A DNA stretch of 13,415 bases from DATNFP01 sp035606335 (GCA_035606335.1 DATNFP010000008.1:1-13415), one strand, 5' to 3'. Positions 1 to 7,904 are shown, counted from the stretch's first letter. Notes: generated by a model not told the origin, from the letters alone. A program made the numbers and translations.

Positions 1-588
1 CCCTATGGTATGAAATGGATTGTAGATAGTGGCGCCATCCATATAAATACCTGTCTGAGCAGGCGAACCACCGCGGATATATAATTGTCCTCCCTGGTCG
101 CCTGTGAAAACCACACCTGGCACTACCTGCAAAAACTGCGCAACATCGGGCTCACCGCCTGCACTTGGCAATAGTTCCATATCGCGTGGGGTAATTGTTG
201 TAGTACCTATGTTTACATGGGTTAGTTTATCTGTTTTTCTTGCAGATACTTCTACCCCTTTCAGTGATATTTCATTCTGTTTTATAAAAAGTTTTTTGCT
301 TACAACATCGCCTGCTTTGATAGTGATCTCTTCGTTAGCAGTATCATAACCTATTATCGTAGTAAATAAAGTATAGTCTCCGGGAGGTATTTCTGTTATA
401 GAAAAGAATCCGTTCTCATCTGTTTGCACGCCCATTTTTGTACCCAGCAGGCGCACATTGGTAAATATCATAGGCTCACCAGTCTTTTTATCGTACACAA
501 ACCCTTTTACACTTCCATATTTGTTTTGGGCAAAACAAACTACTGATAAAAAAACAAAAAGAGTTAGCAGGACAGAATGCTTCCGCAT
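1..588 (-). CDS. TonB-dependent receptor, N-terminal part (runs off the left edge)
   Basis: Reading leftwards from the ATG at 588-586, 196 codons stay open to the window edge, so only the N-terminus is present. Residues 1-20 form a signal peptide (basic start, hydrophobic core, FA before QN). Residues about 24-105 form a carboxypeptidase-regulatory-like beta domain, with the typical GFVYDKKTGEP, TDENGFFSI and IPPGDYTL elements. Then comes a plug-domain start (EVSARK, FLQVVPGV, LYIRGGSP and YMDGATIYNPFH). This order is characteristic of Bacteroidota outer-membrane TonB-dependent receptors, which import ligands using energy passed on by TonB. The substrate cannot be read from this part, and no SusD partner is visible. 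An ATG at 596 is in another frame. The family is secure; a role in siderophore, sugar or other uptake is undetermined. Confidence 0.9.
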   Translation of the reverse strand, partial: MRKHSVLLTLFVFLSVVCFAQNKYGSVKGFVYDKKTGEPMIFTNVRLLGTKMGVQTDENGFFSITEIPPGDYTLFTTIIGYDTANEEITIKAGDVVSKKLFIKQNEISLKGVEVSARKTDKLTHVNIGTTTITPRDMELLPSAGGEPDVAQFLQVVPGVVFTGDQGGQLYIRGGSPAQTGIYMDGATIYNPFHTIG

Positions 589-615
589 AAAGACATGGTT
601 TTAAAAAAAGAGAGA

Positions 616-646
616 CAAAGATAGGGATTACAATATAGCGACCAAA
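616..646 (-). promoter_or_regulatory. Bacteroidota-type promoter of the TonB receptor gene
   Basis: On the minus strand, TTTG (646-643) is followed after 19 bp by TATCTTTG (623-616). This fits the Bacteroidota housekeeping consensus TTTG-N19-TANNTTTG. Transcription would begin near 609, giving a leader of roughly 20 bases before the ATG at 588. Confidence 0.65.
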
Positions 647-763
647 CCATAATTTGTTCAGGGTGTTTATTACTAACACTCTGCATTTTATTAAAATAAC
701 ATTTTTTCATCATAAGAATAGCATCAAAATACTATCATAAATATTAATGGTTAATTTGGCATA

Positions 764-1321
764 ATGAAAATATTTACTGCTTCACAGATACGCGCCTGCG
801 ATGCATATACTATTCATGCGACTTCTATTTCTTCAACAGATCTCATGGAGCGCGCAGCAGGAAAATGTACAGACTGGATAACAGGACATTTTGGGAAAGA
901 TACTTTGTTTGTGGTGCTATGTGGACCGGGTAATAATGGAGGAGATGGACTTGCCATCACCAGAATGTTGCATCAATCGGGTTATGGTGCAAAAGCATTT
1001 TTATTACATTTCAGCCCTCAATTATCTCCCGACTGTGATGCCAACCTGAAGAAATTGCAAAAAATAGGAGGTAGCCATGTAGATATTCTGCAGCCTGATA
1101 CTTTTATTACAGACATACCACCTAATATCATTATCATAGACGCTATATTCGGAACAGGGTTAAACCGCGTACCGGAAGGGTGGGTAGGAAATTTTATTGC
1201 ACAAATTAACCAACTACCCAATACTAAAATAGCCATTGATATACCCAGTGGTATGCCTGCCGATAGCATTCCTGAGAACCTGGATACCATTCTTAAGACA
1301 GATCATACACTTAGCTTCTAA
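764..1321 (+). CDS. nnr: N-terminal NAD(P)HX epimerase part of Nnr (185 residues)
   Basis: This is what would be made if the TAA at 1319-1321 stops translation. The fold's key elements are present: GPGNNGGDG at 54-62 (nucleotide-binding loop), DAIFGTGL at 126-133 with the Asp expected to be catalytic, and IDIPSGMPAD from 158 (cation-binding loop in the family). The last strand and tail of the epimerase domain, normally another 30 or so residues, lie after the stop, so a 185-residue product may not fold stably. The start at 764 fits the family's N-terminus (KIFTASQIRACD). Upstream, TTAATTTG at 751-758 resembles a -7 box but has no clear partner and sits almost on the ATG, so the promoter is unsettled. 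The gene diverges from the TonB receptor gene. Confidence 0.75.
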   Translation: MKIFTASQIRACDAYTIHATSISSTDLMERAAGKCTDWITGHFGKDTLFVVLCGPGNNGGDGLAITRMLHQSGYGAKAFLLHFSPQLSPDCDANLKKLQKIGGSHVDILQPDTFITDIPPNIIIIDAIFGTGLNRVPEGWVGNFIAQINQLPNTKIAIDIPSGMPADSIPENLDTILKTDHTLSF

Positions 1322-1510
1322 TTTTATAAGCGAACTTTTCTGCACGTAGAAACAGGCAAGCTGGCGGGTAATATTCACATACTTGATATAGAGCTTGACA
1401 AAACATTTATAAAAGCAACACACACCCAATACCAGGCAATAGATGCAGAAATTATATCTAATATATACAAACCACGCAACCCCTTCTCTCATAAAGGAAC
1501 ATACGGCAGC

Positions 1511-2287
1511 GTGCTGATGATAGGCGGTAGCTATGGAAAAATGGGAGCTATTACCCTTAGCTCAAAGGCTGCATTGCGAGCTGGAGCAGGACTTGTGAGT
1601 GCACTGATACCTGAATGCGGTTATGAAATAATACAGACGGCTGCACCCGAAGTAATGTGCCGCACCAGCGGAAAAAAACAGATACAGGAAATAACCGACT
1701 GGGAAAAGATGAATGCGATAGGTATCGGGCCGGGACTTGATACCGATAAAACAACAGCAAAAGCATTTGCAGAATTTATAGACATCTGCAAGCAGCCAAT
1801 AGTAATAGATGCAGACGGACTGAACCTTCTTGCCAAACAGCAGGAATTATTTGCCAAGTTACCACCGGGCTCCATCCTTACCCCCCACCCTAAAGAATTT
1901 GAAAGATTATTTGGCAAAAGCCCCAATAGCATGCAGCAATTAGAACAGGCCCGCACACAGGCTATGCGTTATAATGTGCATATAGTGCTAAAGGGACATC
2001 GTACGGCAGTTGTTACTACCGAAGGGGAATGCTGGTACAACCTGACTGGCAATGCAGGAATGGCTACAGGTGGTGCAGGAGATGTGCTAACCGGAATAAT
2101 TACAGGATTGCTTGCACAACATTACGAACCTGTAGATGCAGCTATGCTGGGAGTTTATCTACATGGAGTTGCAGGAGACCTGGCTGCCGCAGAATTGTCA
2201 CAAGAAGGATTGATAGCGGGTGATATTATTGATCATTTAGGAAAGGCATTCCAGGCGACTGCCCACTCTAATCAAATAAATTCGTAG
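1511..2287 (+). CDS. nnr: C-terminal NAD(P)HX dehydratase part of Nnr
   Basis: Same frame as the preceding fragment. It carries the dehydratase (ribokinase-like fold) motifs: GGSYGKMGA at the start, GIGPGLD, VIDADGLN, LTPHPKEFERL (full-length residues 372-382), VLKGHRTAV, and NAGMATGGAGDVLTG, whose Asp (residue 440 of the full frame) is the expected catalytic base. The first usable start after the stop is the GTG at 1511, inside the first beta-strand of the domain; between 1322 and 1510 there is no in-frame ATG, GTG or TTG. Independent translation would thus trim the domain, which argues against two naturally separate genes. The 3' end overlaps the convergent purD by 16 bp. Confidence 0.7.
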   Translation: MLMIGGSYGKMGAITLSSKAALRAGAGLVSALIPECGYEIIQTAAPEVMCRTSGKKQIQEITDWEKMNAIGIGPGLDTDKTTAKAFAEFIDICKQPIVIDADGLNLLAKQQELFAKLPPGSILTPHPKEFERLFGKSPNSMQQLEQARTQAMRYNVHIVLKGHRTAVVTTEGECWYNLTGNAGMATGGAGDVLTGIITGLLAQHYEPVDAAMLGVYLHGVAGDLAAAELSQEGLIAGDIIDHLGKAFQATAHSNQINS

Positions 2288-3555
2288 CCTATATCTTTCC
2301 TGTAATACTTGCCTTCGTATTCTAGTAGAGCTGCATTTTGATATGATTTTGTCAATGCATCCTTTATAGTGCCCCCGTAGGAAGTAATGGCAATAACACG
2401 CCCACCATTTGTTACGATTTCATTATCCTTATTAGTTGTGCCTGCGTGAAAAAGTAAACTGTCGCTTATCTTATCAAATCCTTTCATCACTTTTCCTTTA
2501 GGATAACTGCCGGGATATCCTTCTGAAACAAGCATTACAGTGCAGGCCGATAGAACGCTGTGCCGCAGTTTTACAGTATTTAATTCCCCTTCATTCATTT
2601 TTACTATTAGCTCTACCAGATCGTTTTCGAGGCGGGGTATTACTACTTCTGTTTCAGGGTCGCCCATGCGGCAGTTGTATTCTATTACATAAGGATCACC
2701 GTTCACTTTTATCAATCCCAAAAATATAAATCCCTGGTAAATGACGTTTTCTTCCTTCAATCCTTTTACGGTTGGTTCAATGACACGATTGATAACTTTT
2801 TGCATAAAGCTATCATCGGCAAATGGCACAGGGGATATTGCACCCATACCTCCAGTATTCGGGCCTTTATCGCCTTCGCCTATGCGCTTGTAATCTTTTG
2901 CTTCAGGAAGCAATAGATAATTATTGCCATCGGTTAATATAAATACAGAAAGCTCTATACCATCCAGGAATGCTTCCACAACTACCTTCTTACTCGCTTC
3001 TCCAAATTGTGCTTCTTTTATCATGGAAGTGAATGCCTCCACAGCTTCATCATGGCTTTGAGCAATTACCACCCCTTTACCTGCCGCAAGTCCATCAGCT
3101 TTCAGCACAACGGGGATTGGATGTTGTTTTAAATAAGATACCCCTTTTTCAAAATTGCTTTCGTTAAACTCTCTGTATGCAGCAGTAGGTATTTTATGAC
3201 GTTGCATAAACTGTTTGGCAAATGCTTTACTGCCTTCCAGTTGCGCACCTACTTTTGAAGGGCCGGCTACAATAATATGTTTTAATGCGTCATCATTTTT
3301 AAAAAAATCATAGATACCTGCCACCAGCGGGTCTTCTGGGCCAGGAATTAAAATATCTATATGTTTTTCTAAACATACTTTCCTTATTGCTTCAAAATCT
3401 GTGACAGATAGTGTGATATTAGTTCCATATTCAGGTGTCCCGGCATTACCGGGAGCTATATATAATTGTTTGCACAAAGAGCTTTGGCTAAGCTTCCATG
3501 CAAGGGCGCTTTCACGTCCACCCGACCCAAGTAACAGAATATTATATGAAGGCAT
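2272..3555 (-). CDS. purD: Phosphoribosylamine-glycine ligase (GAR synthetase)
   Basis: A 427-residue cytoplasmic ATP-grasp enzyme that joins glycine to 5-phosphoribosylamine using ATP, the second step of purine synthesis. The length is normal for PurD. Seen in order: N-terminal domain GSGGRES (10-16), GPEDPLVAGI, GSKAFAKQFM, the ATP-grasp segment VVLKADGLAAGKGVVIA, EGDKGPNTGGMGAISP, and the signature RMGDPETEV. The N-terminal loop reads GGRES where most PurD proteins have GGREH, a single substitution that may be a lineage trait. The start at 3555 gives the usual short N-terminus. It stands alone, convergent with nnr, without other pur genes nearby. No terminator is seen at its end, which lies inside the nnr coding end. 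Confidence 0.96.
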   Translation of the reverse strand: MPSYNILLLGSGGRESALAWKLSQSSLCKQLYIAPGNAGTPEYGTNITLSVTDFEAIRKVCLEKHIDILIPGPEDPLVAGIYDFFKNDDALKHIIVAGPSKVGAQLEGSKAFAKQFMQRHKIPTAAYREFNESNFEKGVSYLKQHPIPVVLKADGLAAGKGVVIAQSHDEAVEAFTSMIKEAQFGEASKKVVVEAFLDGIELSVFILTDGNNYLLLPEAKDYKRIGEGDKGPNTGGMGAISPVPFADDSFMQKVINRVIEPTVKGLKEENVIYQGFIFLGLIKVNGDPYVIEYNCRMGDPETEVVIPRLENDLVELIVKMNEGELNTVKLRHSVLSACTVMLVSEGYPGSYPKGKVMKGFDKISDSLLFHAGTTNKDNEIVTNGGRVIAITSYGGTIKDALTKSYQNAALLEYEGKYYRKDIGYEFI

Positions 3556-3572
3556 AATCTAAGTTCAGCCGC

Positions 3573-3599
3573 CAAAATTATTCAAACCATTTTTTACAA
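3573..3599 (-). promoter_or_regulatory. Candidate promoter of purD
   Basis: On the minus strand, TAATTTTG (3580-3573) matches TANNTTTG exactly, with TTG at 3599-3597 spaced by 16 bp, slightly short of the usual spacing. Only 17 bases separate the box from the ATG, so the leader would be about 10 bases. Confidence 0.45.
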
Positions 3600-3636
3600 C
3601 CGAAAAATTATTCGTGCGCATCTATCCTGATTTTTT

Positions 3637-3644
3637 TTATTTTG
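3637..3644 (+). promoter_or_regulatory. Possible -7 box of the first POT gene
   Basis: TTATTTTG matches TANNTTTG at five of six fixed positions and lies 27 bases before the ATG at 3672. No clear TTTG partner is seen about 19 bp upstream, so support is weak. Confidence 0.25.
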
Positions 3645-3671
3645 TACCCGATAATCACTTCAATATAACAT

Positions 3672-5384
3672 ATGGAACAAGAACAAGAAGTAGGGTCATC
3701 GTCGATGCAACTAGCAGAAGGCGCCTCTAAAAACGGGAAAGGACACCCCAGAGGATTATGGGTGCTTTTTGGTACAGAAATGTGGGAGCGCTTTGGCTAC
3801 TACCTGATGGTAGGGATTTTTTTCCTATATCTGATAGATCCCACAAGCAATCATGGCAAAGGCTTTGATACTAAAAAGGCTGCCGACCTGGTAGGTTCTT
3901 ATATTGCTCTTGTATACCTTACTCCATTTATTGGTGGTCTTATTGCCGACCGTTATCTTGGTTATCGCAGGGCTATTATCCTTGGTGGGGCTTTGCTGGC
4001 ATTAGGGTATTATACATTGGCTTTGCCCGGTGATGGCGCATTATATCTCGCTCTTCTGTTCATTATAGTAGGTAATGGTTTCTTTAAACCAAATATCAGC
4101 ACACTACTAGGTAATATATATAACAGGGCGGACCTGAAGCCTAAAAAGGATCTGGCATACAATATATTTTACATGGGTATTAATATTGGAGCATTCATAT
4201 GCAATTTCGTAGCAGCATATATGCGTAACCATTATGGATGGGGTTATGCCTTTGCAGCTGCCGGCGTTGGTATGACTATCGCTCTGATCTGGTTTATTAT
4301 AGGCATGAAGCATGTAAAGGAAGGTGATATAAAGAAAAAGATGGAAAAAGAGGATATGCCTATGAGTAAAATATTAGGATATGTATTTCTGCCTGCTATA
4401 ATCACTGCAATAATTGGATGGTTTATGAGCAGTATATTAGGTCATACAATTTTTGGCACACAGTCGAACGATGCCTTTATGTTCGCTTGTATTCCCATTA
4501 TCATTTTTTATGTTGGCTTATTTCTCCGTGCAACTAAAGAAGATAAACGTGGTCTTGGTGCATTATTCGCTTTCTTTATTGTATCTATTGTTTTCTGGGT
4601 TATTTATAATCAAAACAGTACAGGGTTAACTATATGGGCGGATCAGTATACAGCCCGCAAAATGCCGGATGCAGCTGTGAAATATGCCAAACCATTCGGG
4701 ATGATACAAACAGTATCTACAGATTCCCAAAATGTAACTAAGATAGACGAATATTTCCGCGCTGTGACTGATGCTAAAGGAAACACGATACAGACAAAAG
4801 GTATTAATCCTTATTTCCAGAATTTACCAAGAGAGAAATGGCCGGCTGATGGTAAACAGAACCTGATCTCAACTGAAATCTTCCAGTCAATCAACCCATT
4901 TTTTATTGTTCTCTTTACGCCAATTATAGTTGGCCTATTCTCATGGCTTGCACGCAGGAAAAAAGAGCCGAATACACCTGTAAAGATAGGTATGGGTATA
5001 TGGATAGCCGGGCTCTCATCGTTGCTAATGTATTTCGCTGTGATGTCAACCAATATTTACCATAATAAAACAGAAGCTTACTGGATTGTTTCTACTTATG
5101 CTTTATTTACCGTTGGCGAACTGCTGGTAAGTCCTATTGGCTTATCAATGGTATCAAAACTATCACCACCACGACTTACGGCATTGATGATGGGTGCATG
5201 GTTCCTGGTGAATTCCATTGCAGGTAAAGTGGCCGGGCTTATGGCTACTTTCTGGGATAGCTTTACTGATAAGAAAACTTATTTCCTCATATTGATTATT
5301 GCTGCTGCGATAGCAGGTGCTATCATGTTTGCCATGAGTAAATGGCTGGCGCGGATAGTACATGAAAAGACAGGAGCAAATTAA
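3672..5384 (+). CDS. POT/PTR2-family peptide transporter (first of a pair)
   Basis: A 570-residue inner-membrane protein of the major facilitator superfamily; the family imports di- and tripeptides with protons. TM1 carries the ExxERFxYY motif (EMWERFGYY, 36-44). GGLIADRYLGYRR (88-100), GNGFFKPNIS (134-143) and YNIFYMGINIGAF (163-175) are the PTR2 signatures, and the conserved TM10 Glu is at 483 (VGELLVSPIG). TM7 reads FWVIYNQ, with Asn313 where the next gene and several studied POTs have Glu or Asp. The loop after TM7 (about 325-402) is some 50-60 residues longer than in the neighbour and probably periplasmic. Both features may mean altered coupling or a different substrate. A strong terminator follows, so it is probably transcribed separately from the second POT gene. 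Confidence 0.92.
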   Translation: MEQEQEVGSSSMQLAEGASKNGKGHPRGLWVLFGTEMWERFGYYLMVGIFFLYLIDPTSNHGKGFDTKKAADLVGSYIALVYLTPFIGGLIADRYLGYRRAIILGGALLALGYYTLALPGDGALYLALLFIIVGNGFFKPNISTLLGNIYNRADLKPKKDLAYNIFYMGINIGAFICNFVAAYMRNHYGWGYAFAAAGVGMTIALIWFIIGMKHVKEGDIKKKMEKEDMPMSKILGYVFLPAIITAIIGWFMSSILGHTIFGTQSNDAFMFACIPIIIFYVGLFLRATKEDKRGLGALFAFFIVSIVFWVIYNQNSTGLTIWADQYTARKMPDAAVKYAKPFGMIQTVSTDSQNVTKIDEYFRAVTDAKGNTIQTKGINPYFQNLPREKWPADGKQNLISTEIFQSINPFFIVLFTPIIVGLFSWLARRKKEPNTPVKIGMGIWIAGLSSLLMYFAVMSTNIYHNKTEAYWIVSTYALFTVGELLVSPIGLSMVSKLSPPRLTALMMGAWFLVNSIAGKVAGLMATFWDSFTDKKTYFLILIIAAAIAGAIMFAMSKWLARIVHEKTGAN

Positions 5385-5404
5385 TTTTACAATTATATTT
5401 TTAG

Positions 5405-5432
5405 AAAAAGCAGGATTTAATCCTGCTTTTTT
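5405..5432 (+). terminator. Intrinsic terminator after the first POT gene
   Basis: AAAAAGCAGGA and TCCTGCTTTTT form an uninterrupted 11-bp stem around the loop TTTAA, ending in six T. It starts about 20 bases after the stop codon. The A-rich left arm means it could also act on the other strand. Confidence 0.85.
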
Positions 5433-5510
5433 GTTTTAATAGGGGCATAGAAAAGTGTGAAATCCAAATAAAGATTATATTGGCGGCTTAAAATATCCCA
5501 GACATAAACA

Positions 5511-7064
5511 ATGGCGACAGCAAATACCCACACAATTGAAGAAATACAAAGCTTTAAAGGAAAATATCCTAAGCAACTGTGGTATCTGTTCCTTTCTGAA
5601 ATGTGGGAGCGCTTTTGCTTCTATGGCATGAGGGGGATGCTCACCTTCTTTATGGTGCATCAGCTCTTTATGAAAGAAGATGTGGCCAACCTGCAGTATG
5701 GCGCTACTCAGGCATTTGTATATGCCTTCACATTTATCGGTGGCCTGTTTGCCGATAAGATATTAGGGTATCGCAAGTCTTTGTTCTGGGGTGGTTTATT
5801 AATGATAACCGGTAGTTGTATACTTGCTGCCGATCCACAAAAGTTCTTTTTCCTCGGTATCAGTTTTTCCATTGTAGGTACGGGCTTTTTCAAGCCCAAC
5901 ATTTCTACCATGGTAGGTATGCTTTACAAAGCAGGTGATAACAGGCGCGATGCAGGTTTTTCCCTATTCTATTCCGGTATCAATATTGGTGCGCTGATAG
6001 GTGGGTATATATGTGTGGCTGTGGGTAAACATTACTCATGGAACCTGGCATTTGGGTTGGCTGCCATTGTGATGACCATTAGCCTTCTGACATTCATTTT
6101 CACTCAACGTACACTGGGGCCTATCGGTCTTGCTCCTAAAAAAATGCCTACACCGGTTACCGACCTCGGTGGTGAGAACAATACTATATACACTATAGAA
6201 GGAAAGGATGCCGGTAACACAAAAAAATCGGGCTGGTTCGACTACGTAGTATATATAGGATCCCTGGCCATCATACCGGTGATAATGACCATGGTTGCCA
6301 AAACACAGTACACCGACTGGTTTATGTATATCATCGGACCATGTACACTGGTATACATATTTTACGAAATGACCAAATACTCAAAAATAGAGCGGCAAAA
6401 ATTGATGGCCGCATTGGTATTTATCATTTTTTCCATTGTTTTCTGGGCTTTCTTTGAGCAGAGTGGTGGCTCACTCAGCCTCTTTGCTGCGAATAACCTG
6501 AATGACAAACTGCTTGGTGTAAGGGTTGATCCGAATGGCGTAAACAATGCGGCCAACTCACTTTTTGTGATCATCTTCGCGCCTATAATAGGGCTCATAT
6601 GGCTTGGATTAAGTAATAAGAAAATAGAACCTAACACTGTAGTGAAGTTTGGCCTGGGCTTTTTGTTCCTTGCGCTGGCATTCTATGTGTTTTATTACAC
6701 ACGGTTTTTTGCCGATGCCAAAGGCGTTACTTCGCTCGACGTGTTTACTCTGGCTTATCTTGTTATCACTTTTGGTGAACTCTCATTGTCGCCCATAGGT
6801 TTGTCGATCATGACAAAGCTTTCACCAAAACCATTACAGGGTGTTATGATGGGTATGTGGTTCCTTGCCAGTGCTTATGGTCAGTATGTGGCTGGTATCC
6901 TCGGTGCAGGTATGTCATTGGTAAGTGATAAAGCCACTCAAACACAAAAGCTGATGGCCTATACTGCCGGCTATAAACAGTTGGCTATATATGCCTTAAT
7001 AGCCGGGGTAGCGCTCATTGTAATATCCCCTTTAGTACGCAAGCTTATGCACGAGGTGCACTAA
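5511..7064 (+). CDS. POT/PTR2-family peptide transporter (second of a pair)
   Basis: A 517-residue inner-membrane protein, close to the usual bacterial POT length of about 500. Motifs: EMWERFCFY in TM1 (30-38), ADKILGYRKS (81-90), GTGFFKPNIS (123-132), FSLFYSGINIGALIGG (150-165), FWAFFEQ in TM7 with Glu316, and FGELSLSPIG in TM10 with Glu423. It keeps acidic residues in both TM7 and TM10, so it looks like a standard proton-coupled di/tripeptide importer. It resembles the upstream gene along its whole length, and the pair probably arose by an old tandem duplication, now well diverged. The 126-bp gap and the terminator between them suggest separate promoters; I could not identify a convincing box just before 5511. 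Confidence 0.93.
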   Translation: MATANTHTIEEIQSFKGKYPKQLWYLFLSEMWERFCFYGMRGMLTFFMVHQLFMKEDVANLQYGATQAFVYAFTFIGGLFADKILGYRKSLFWGGLLMITGSCILAADPQKFFFLGISFSIVGTGFFKPNISTMVGMLYKAGDNRRDAGFSLFYSGINIGALIGGYICVAVGKHYSWNLAFGLAAIVMTISLLTFIFTQRTLGPIGLAPKKMPTPVTDLGGENNTIYTIEGKDAGNTKKSGWFDYVVYIGSLAIIPVIMTMVAKTQYTDWFMYIIGPCTLVYIFYEMTKYSKIERQKLMAALVFIIFSIVFWAFFEQSGGSLSLFAANNLNDKLLGVRVDPNGVNNAANSLFVIIFAPIIGLIWLGLSNKKIEPNTVVKFGLGFLFLALAFYVFYYTRFFADAKGVTSLDVFTLAYLVITFGELSLSPIGLSIMTKLSPKPLQGVMMGMWFLASAYGQYVAGILGAGMSLVSDKATQTQKLMAYTAGYKQLAIYALIAGVALIVISPLVRKLMHEVH

Positions 7065-7086
7065 TATCATAAAATATTCCTTCTGC

Positions 7087-7122
7087 ATCGGCCACACTCA
7101 AACGGTGTGGCTGATCTGTTTT
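7087..7122 (+). terminator. Hairpin, likely terminator after the second POT gene
   Basis: An 11-bp stem with one G-T pair (arms 7087-7097 and 7105-7115, core GCCACAC/GTGTGGC) encloses a 7-base loop and is followed by CTGTTTT. It begins 23 bases after the stop codon. The T tract is short, so termination may be partial. Confidence 0.6.
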
Positions 7123-7177
7123 ACCACTTTTTGTGCGCGATTGGTTATTTTCGGCTACAAAACCAATTCTTTGCATT

Positions 7178-7199
7178 GCCATAAGAATGGCGTTTTTTT
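7178..7199 (+). terminator. Second short hairpin with T7 tract before ispD
   Basis: GCCAT-AAGA-ATGGC (7178-7191) is followed by G and seven T. It ends 15 bases before the ispD ATG, so it may finish readthrough from the POT gene or attenuate transcription entering ispD. The stem is only 5 bp. Confidence 0.45.
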
Positions 7200-7214
7200 G
7201 TGGTTTCATATTGT

Positions 7215-7904
7215 ATGTCTCAAATAAAAAAATTTGCGGTAATAGTTGCAGGAGGAAAAGGTGTCCGGATGGGTAGCGCATTGCCAAAGCAATTCCTGCT
7301 ATTGCTGGGAAAGCCTATGCTGCATTATTCAATAAGTGCTTTTGTCACCGCGTTTCCTGATATAGAGTTAGTCTTGGTATTGCCTCATCACCAACTTAGC
7401 TACGGGCAGATAGTGTTGCAATCATTTCCTGAAGGTCTTGATATTACCATTATAGCGGGAGGAGAAACACGTTTCCATAGCGTGCAAAATGGCTTGCAGG
7501 TTGTAGAAGATAATTCAATAGTTTTTGTACACGATGGTGCGAGGCCGCTTGTATCTCCTGACCTTATACAGCACTGCTATAATCAAGCATTAGAAAAAGG
7601 TAGCGCCATACCCGCCATCCCGGTTGCAGAAAGCATGCGCATCCAGGAAAACGAACAAAGCAAACCTGTAAACAGAGAGCATTTAAGAATCGTCCAAACG
7701 CCACAGACATTCCGTTCCGATGTTATCTTACCTGCCTTTAAGCAACACTACCAGGCGTTATTTACCGATGAGGCAACAGTTGTAGAAGCTAATGGCACAG
7801 AAATTTTCCTGATAAACGGGGAACAGAACAATATAAAAGTGACAACTCCCGGAGACATGGTAATAGCAGAAGCCTTGCTGAAAGCACGATCATCGAATGT
7901 TTAG
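7215..7904 (+). CDS. ispD: 2-C-methyl-D-erythritol 4-phosphate cytidylyltransferase
   Basis: A 229-residue cytoplasmic enzyme, close to E. coli IspD (236). It transfers CMP from CTP to methylerythritol phosphate in the MEP pathway of isoprenoid synthesis. The nucleotide-binding start AGGKGVRMG..PKQF (12-27) holds the conserved Arg18 and Lys25. Further motifs are GGETRFHSVQNGL, VFVHDGARPLVS (Asp107), AIPVAESMR, TPQTF and DEATVVE, and TTPGDMVIAEALL near the end. I chose the ATG at 7215 because it gives the family's compact N-terminus; a GTG at 7200 in frame would add five residues and touches the T tract of the preceding hairpin. The last 8 bases overlap the next gene's start, so the two are probably co-transcribed and translationally coupled. 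Confidence 0.96.
   Translation: MSQIKKFAVIVAGGKGVRMGSALPKQFLLLLGKPMLHYSISAFVTAFPDIELVLVLPHHQLSYGQIVLQSFPEGLDITIIAGGETRFHSVQNGLQVVEDNSIVFVHDGARPLVSPDLIQHCYNQALEKGSAIPAIPVAESMRIQENEQSKPVNREHLRIVQTPQTFRSDVILPAFKQHYQALFTDEATVVEANGTEIFLINGEQNNIKVTTPGDMVIAEALLKARSSNV

Larger units (their letters stand above)
764..2287 (+). pseudogene. nnr: nnr, bifunctional NAD(P)HX epimerase/dehydratase, with one in-frame stop
   Basis: The whole frame from the ATG at 764 to the TAG at 2285-2287 holds one TAA at 1319-1321. If that codon were an amino acid, the product would be 507 residues, the usual length for Nnr (about 500), with the YjeF-type epimerase domain first and the ADP/ATP-dependent dehydratase domain second. 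Nnr repairs hydrated NADH and NADPH: the epimerase interconverts the R and S hydrates and the dehydratase restores the cofactor. The stop falls in a beta-strand near the end of the epimerase domain (LSF-stop-FYKRTFL), where relatives as I recall them often have Gln; CAA to TAA is one transition. No other disruption is seen. It could be a recent pseudogene, a sequence error, a readthrough site or a split gene. TAA ends several other genes here, so a changed genetic code is unlikely. Confidence 0.75.

Noticed and set aside
1319..1321. Reassigned stop codon (UAA as Gln) to explain the nnr interruption.
   Set aside because: Both POT genes, the PKD gene, the BamE-like gene and the 305-residue protein all end in TAA at sensible positions.
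1214..1492. A minus-strand frame across the nnr stop region, which might suggest a separate gene.
   Set aside because: The plus strand here reads as continuous Nnr apart from the single TAA, and the minus product is Cys-rich with no recognisable pattern.
7045..7287. An 80-codon minus-strand frame filling the gap between the second POT gene and ispD.
   Set aside because: It runs through two hairpins, overlaps both flanking genes, and its translation resembles no family I know.
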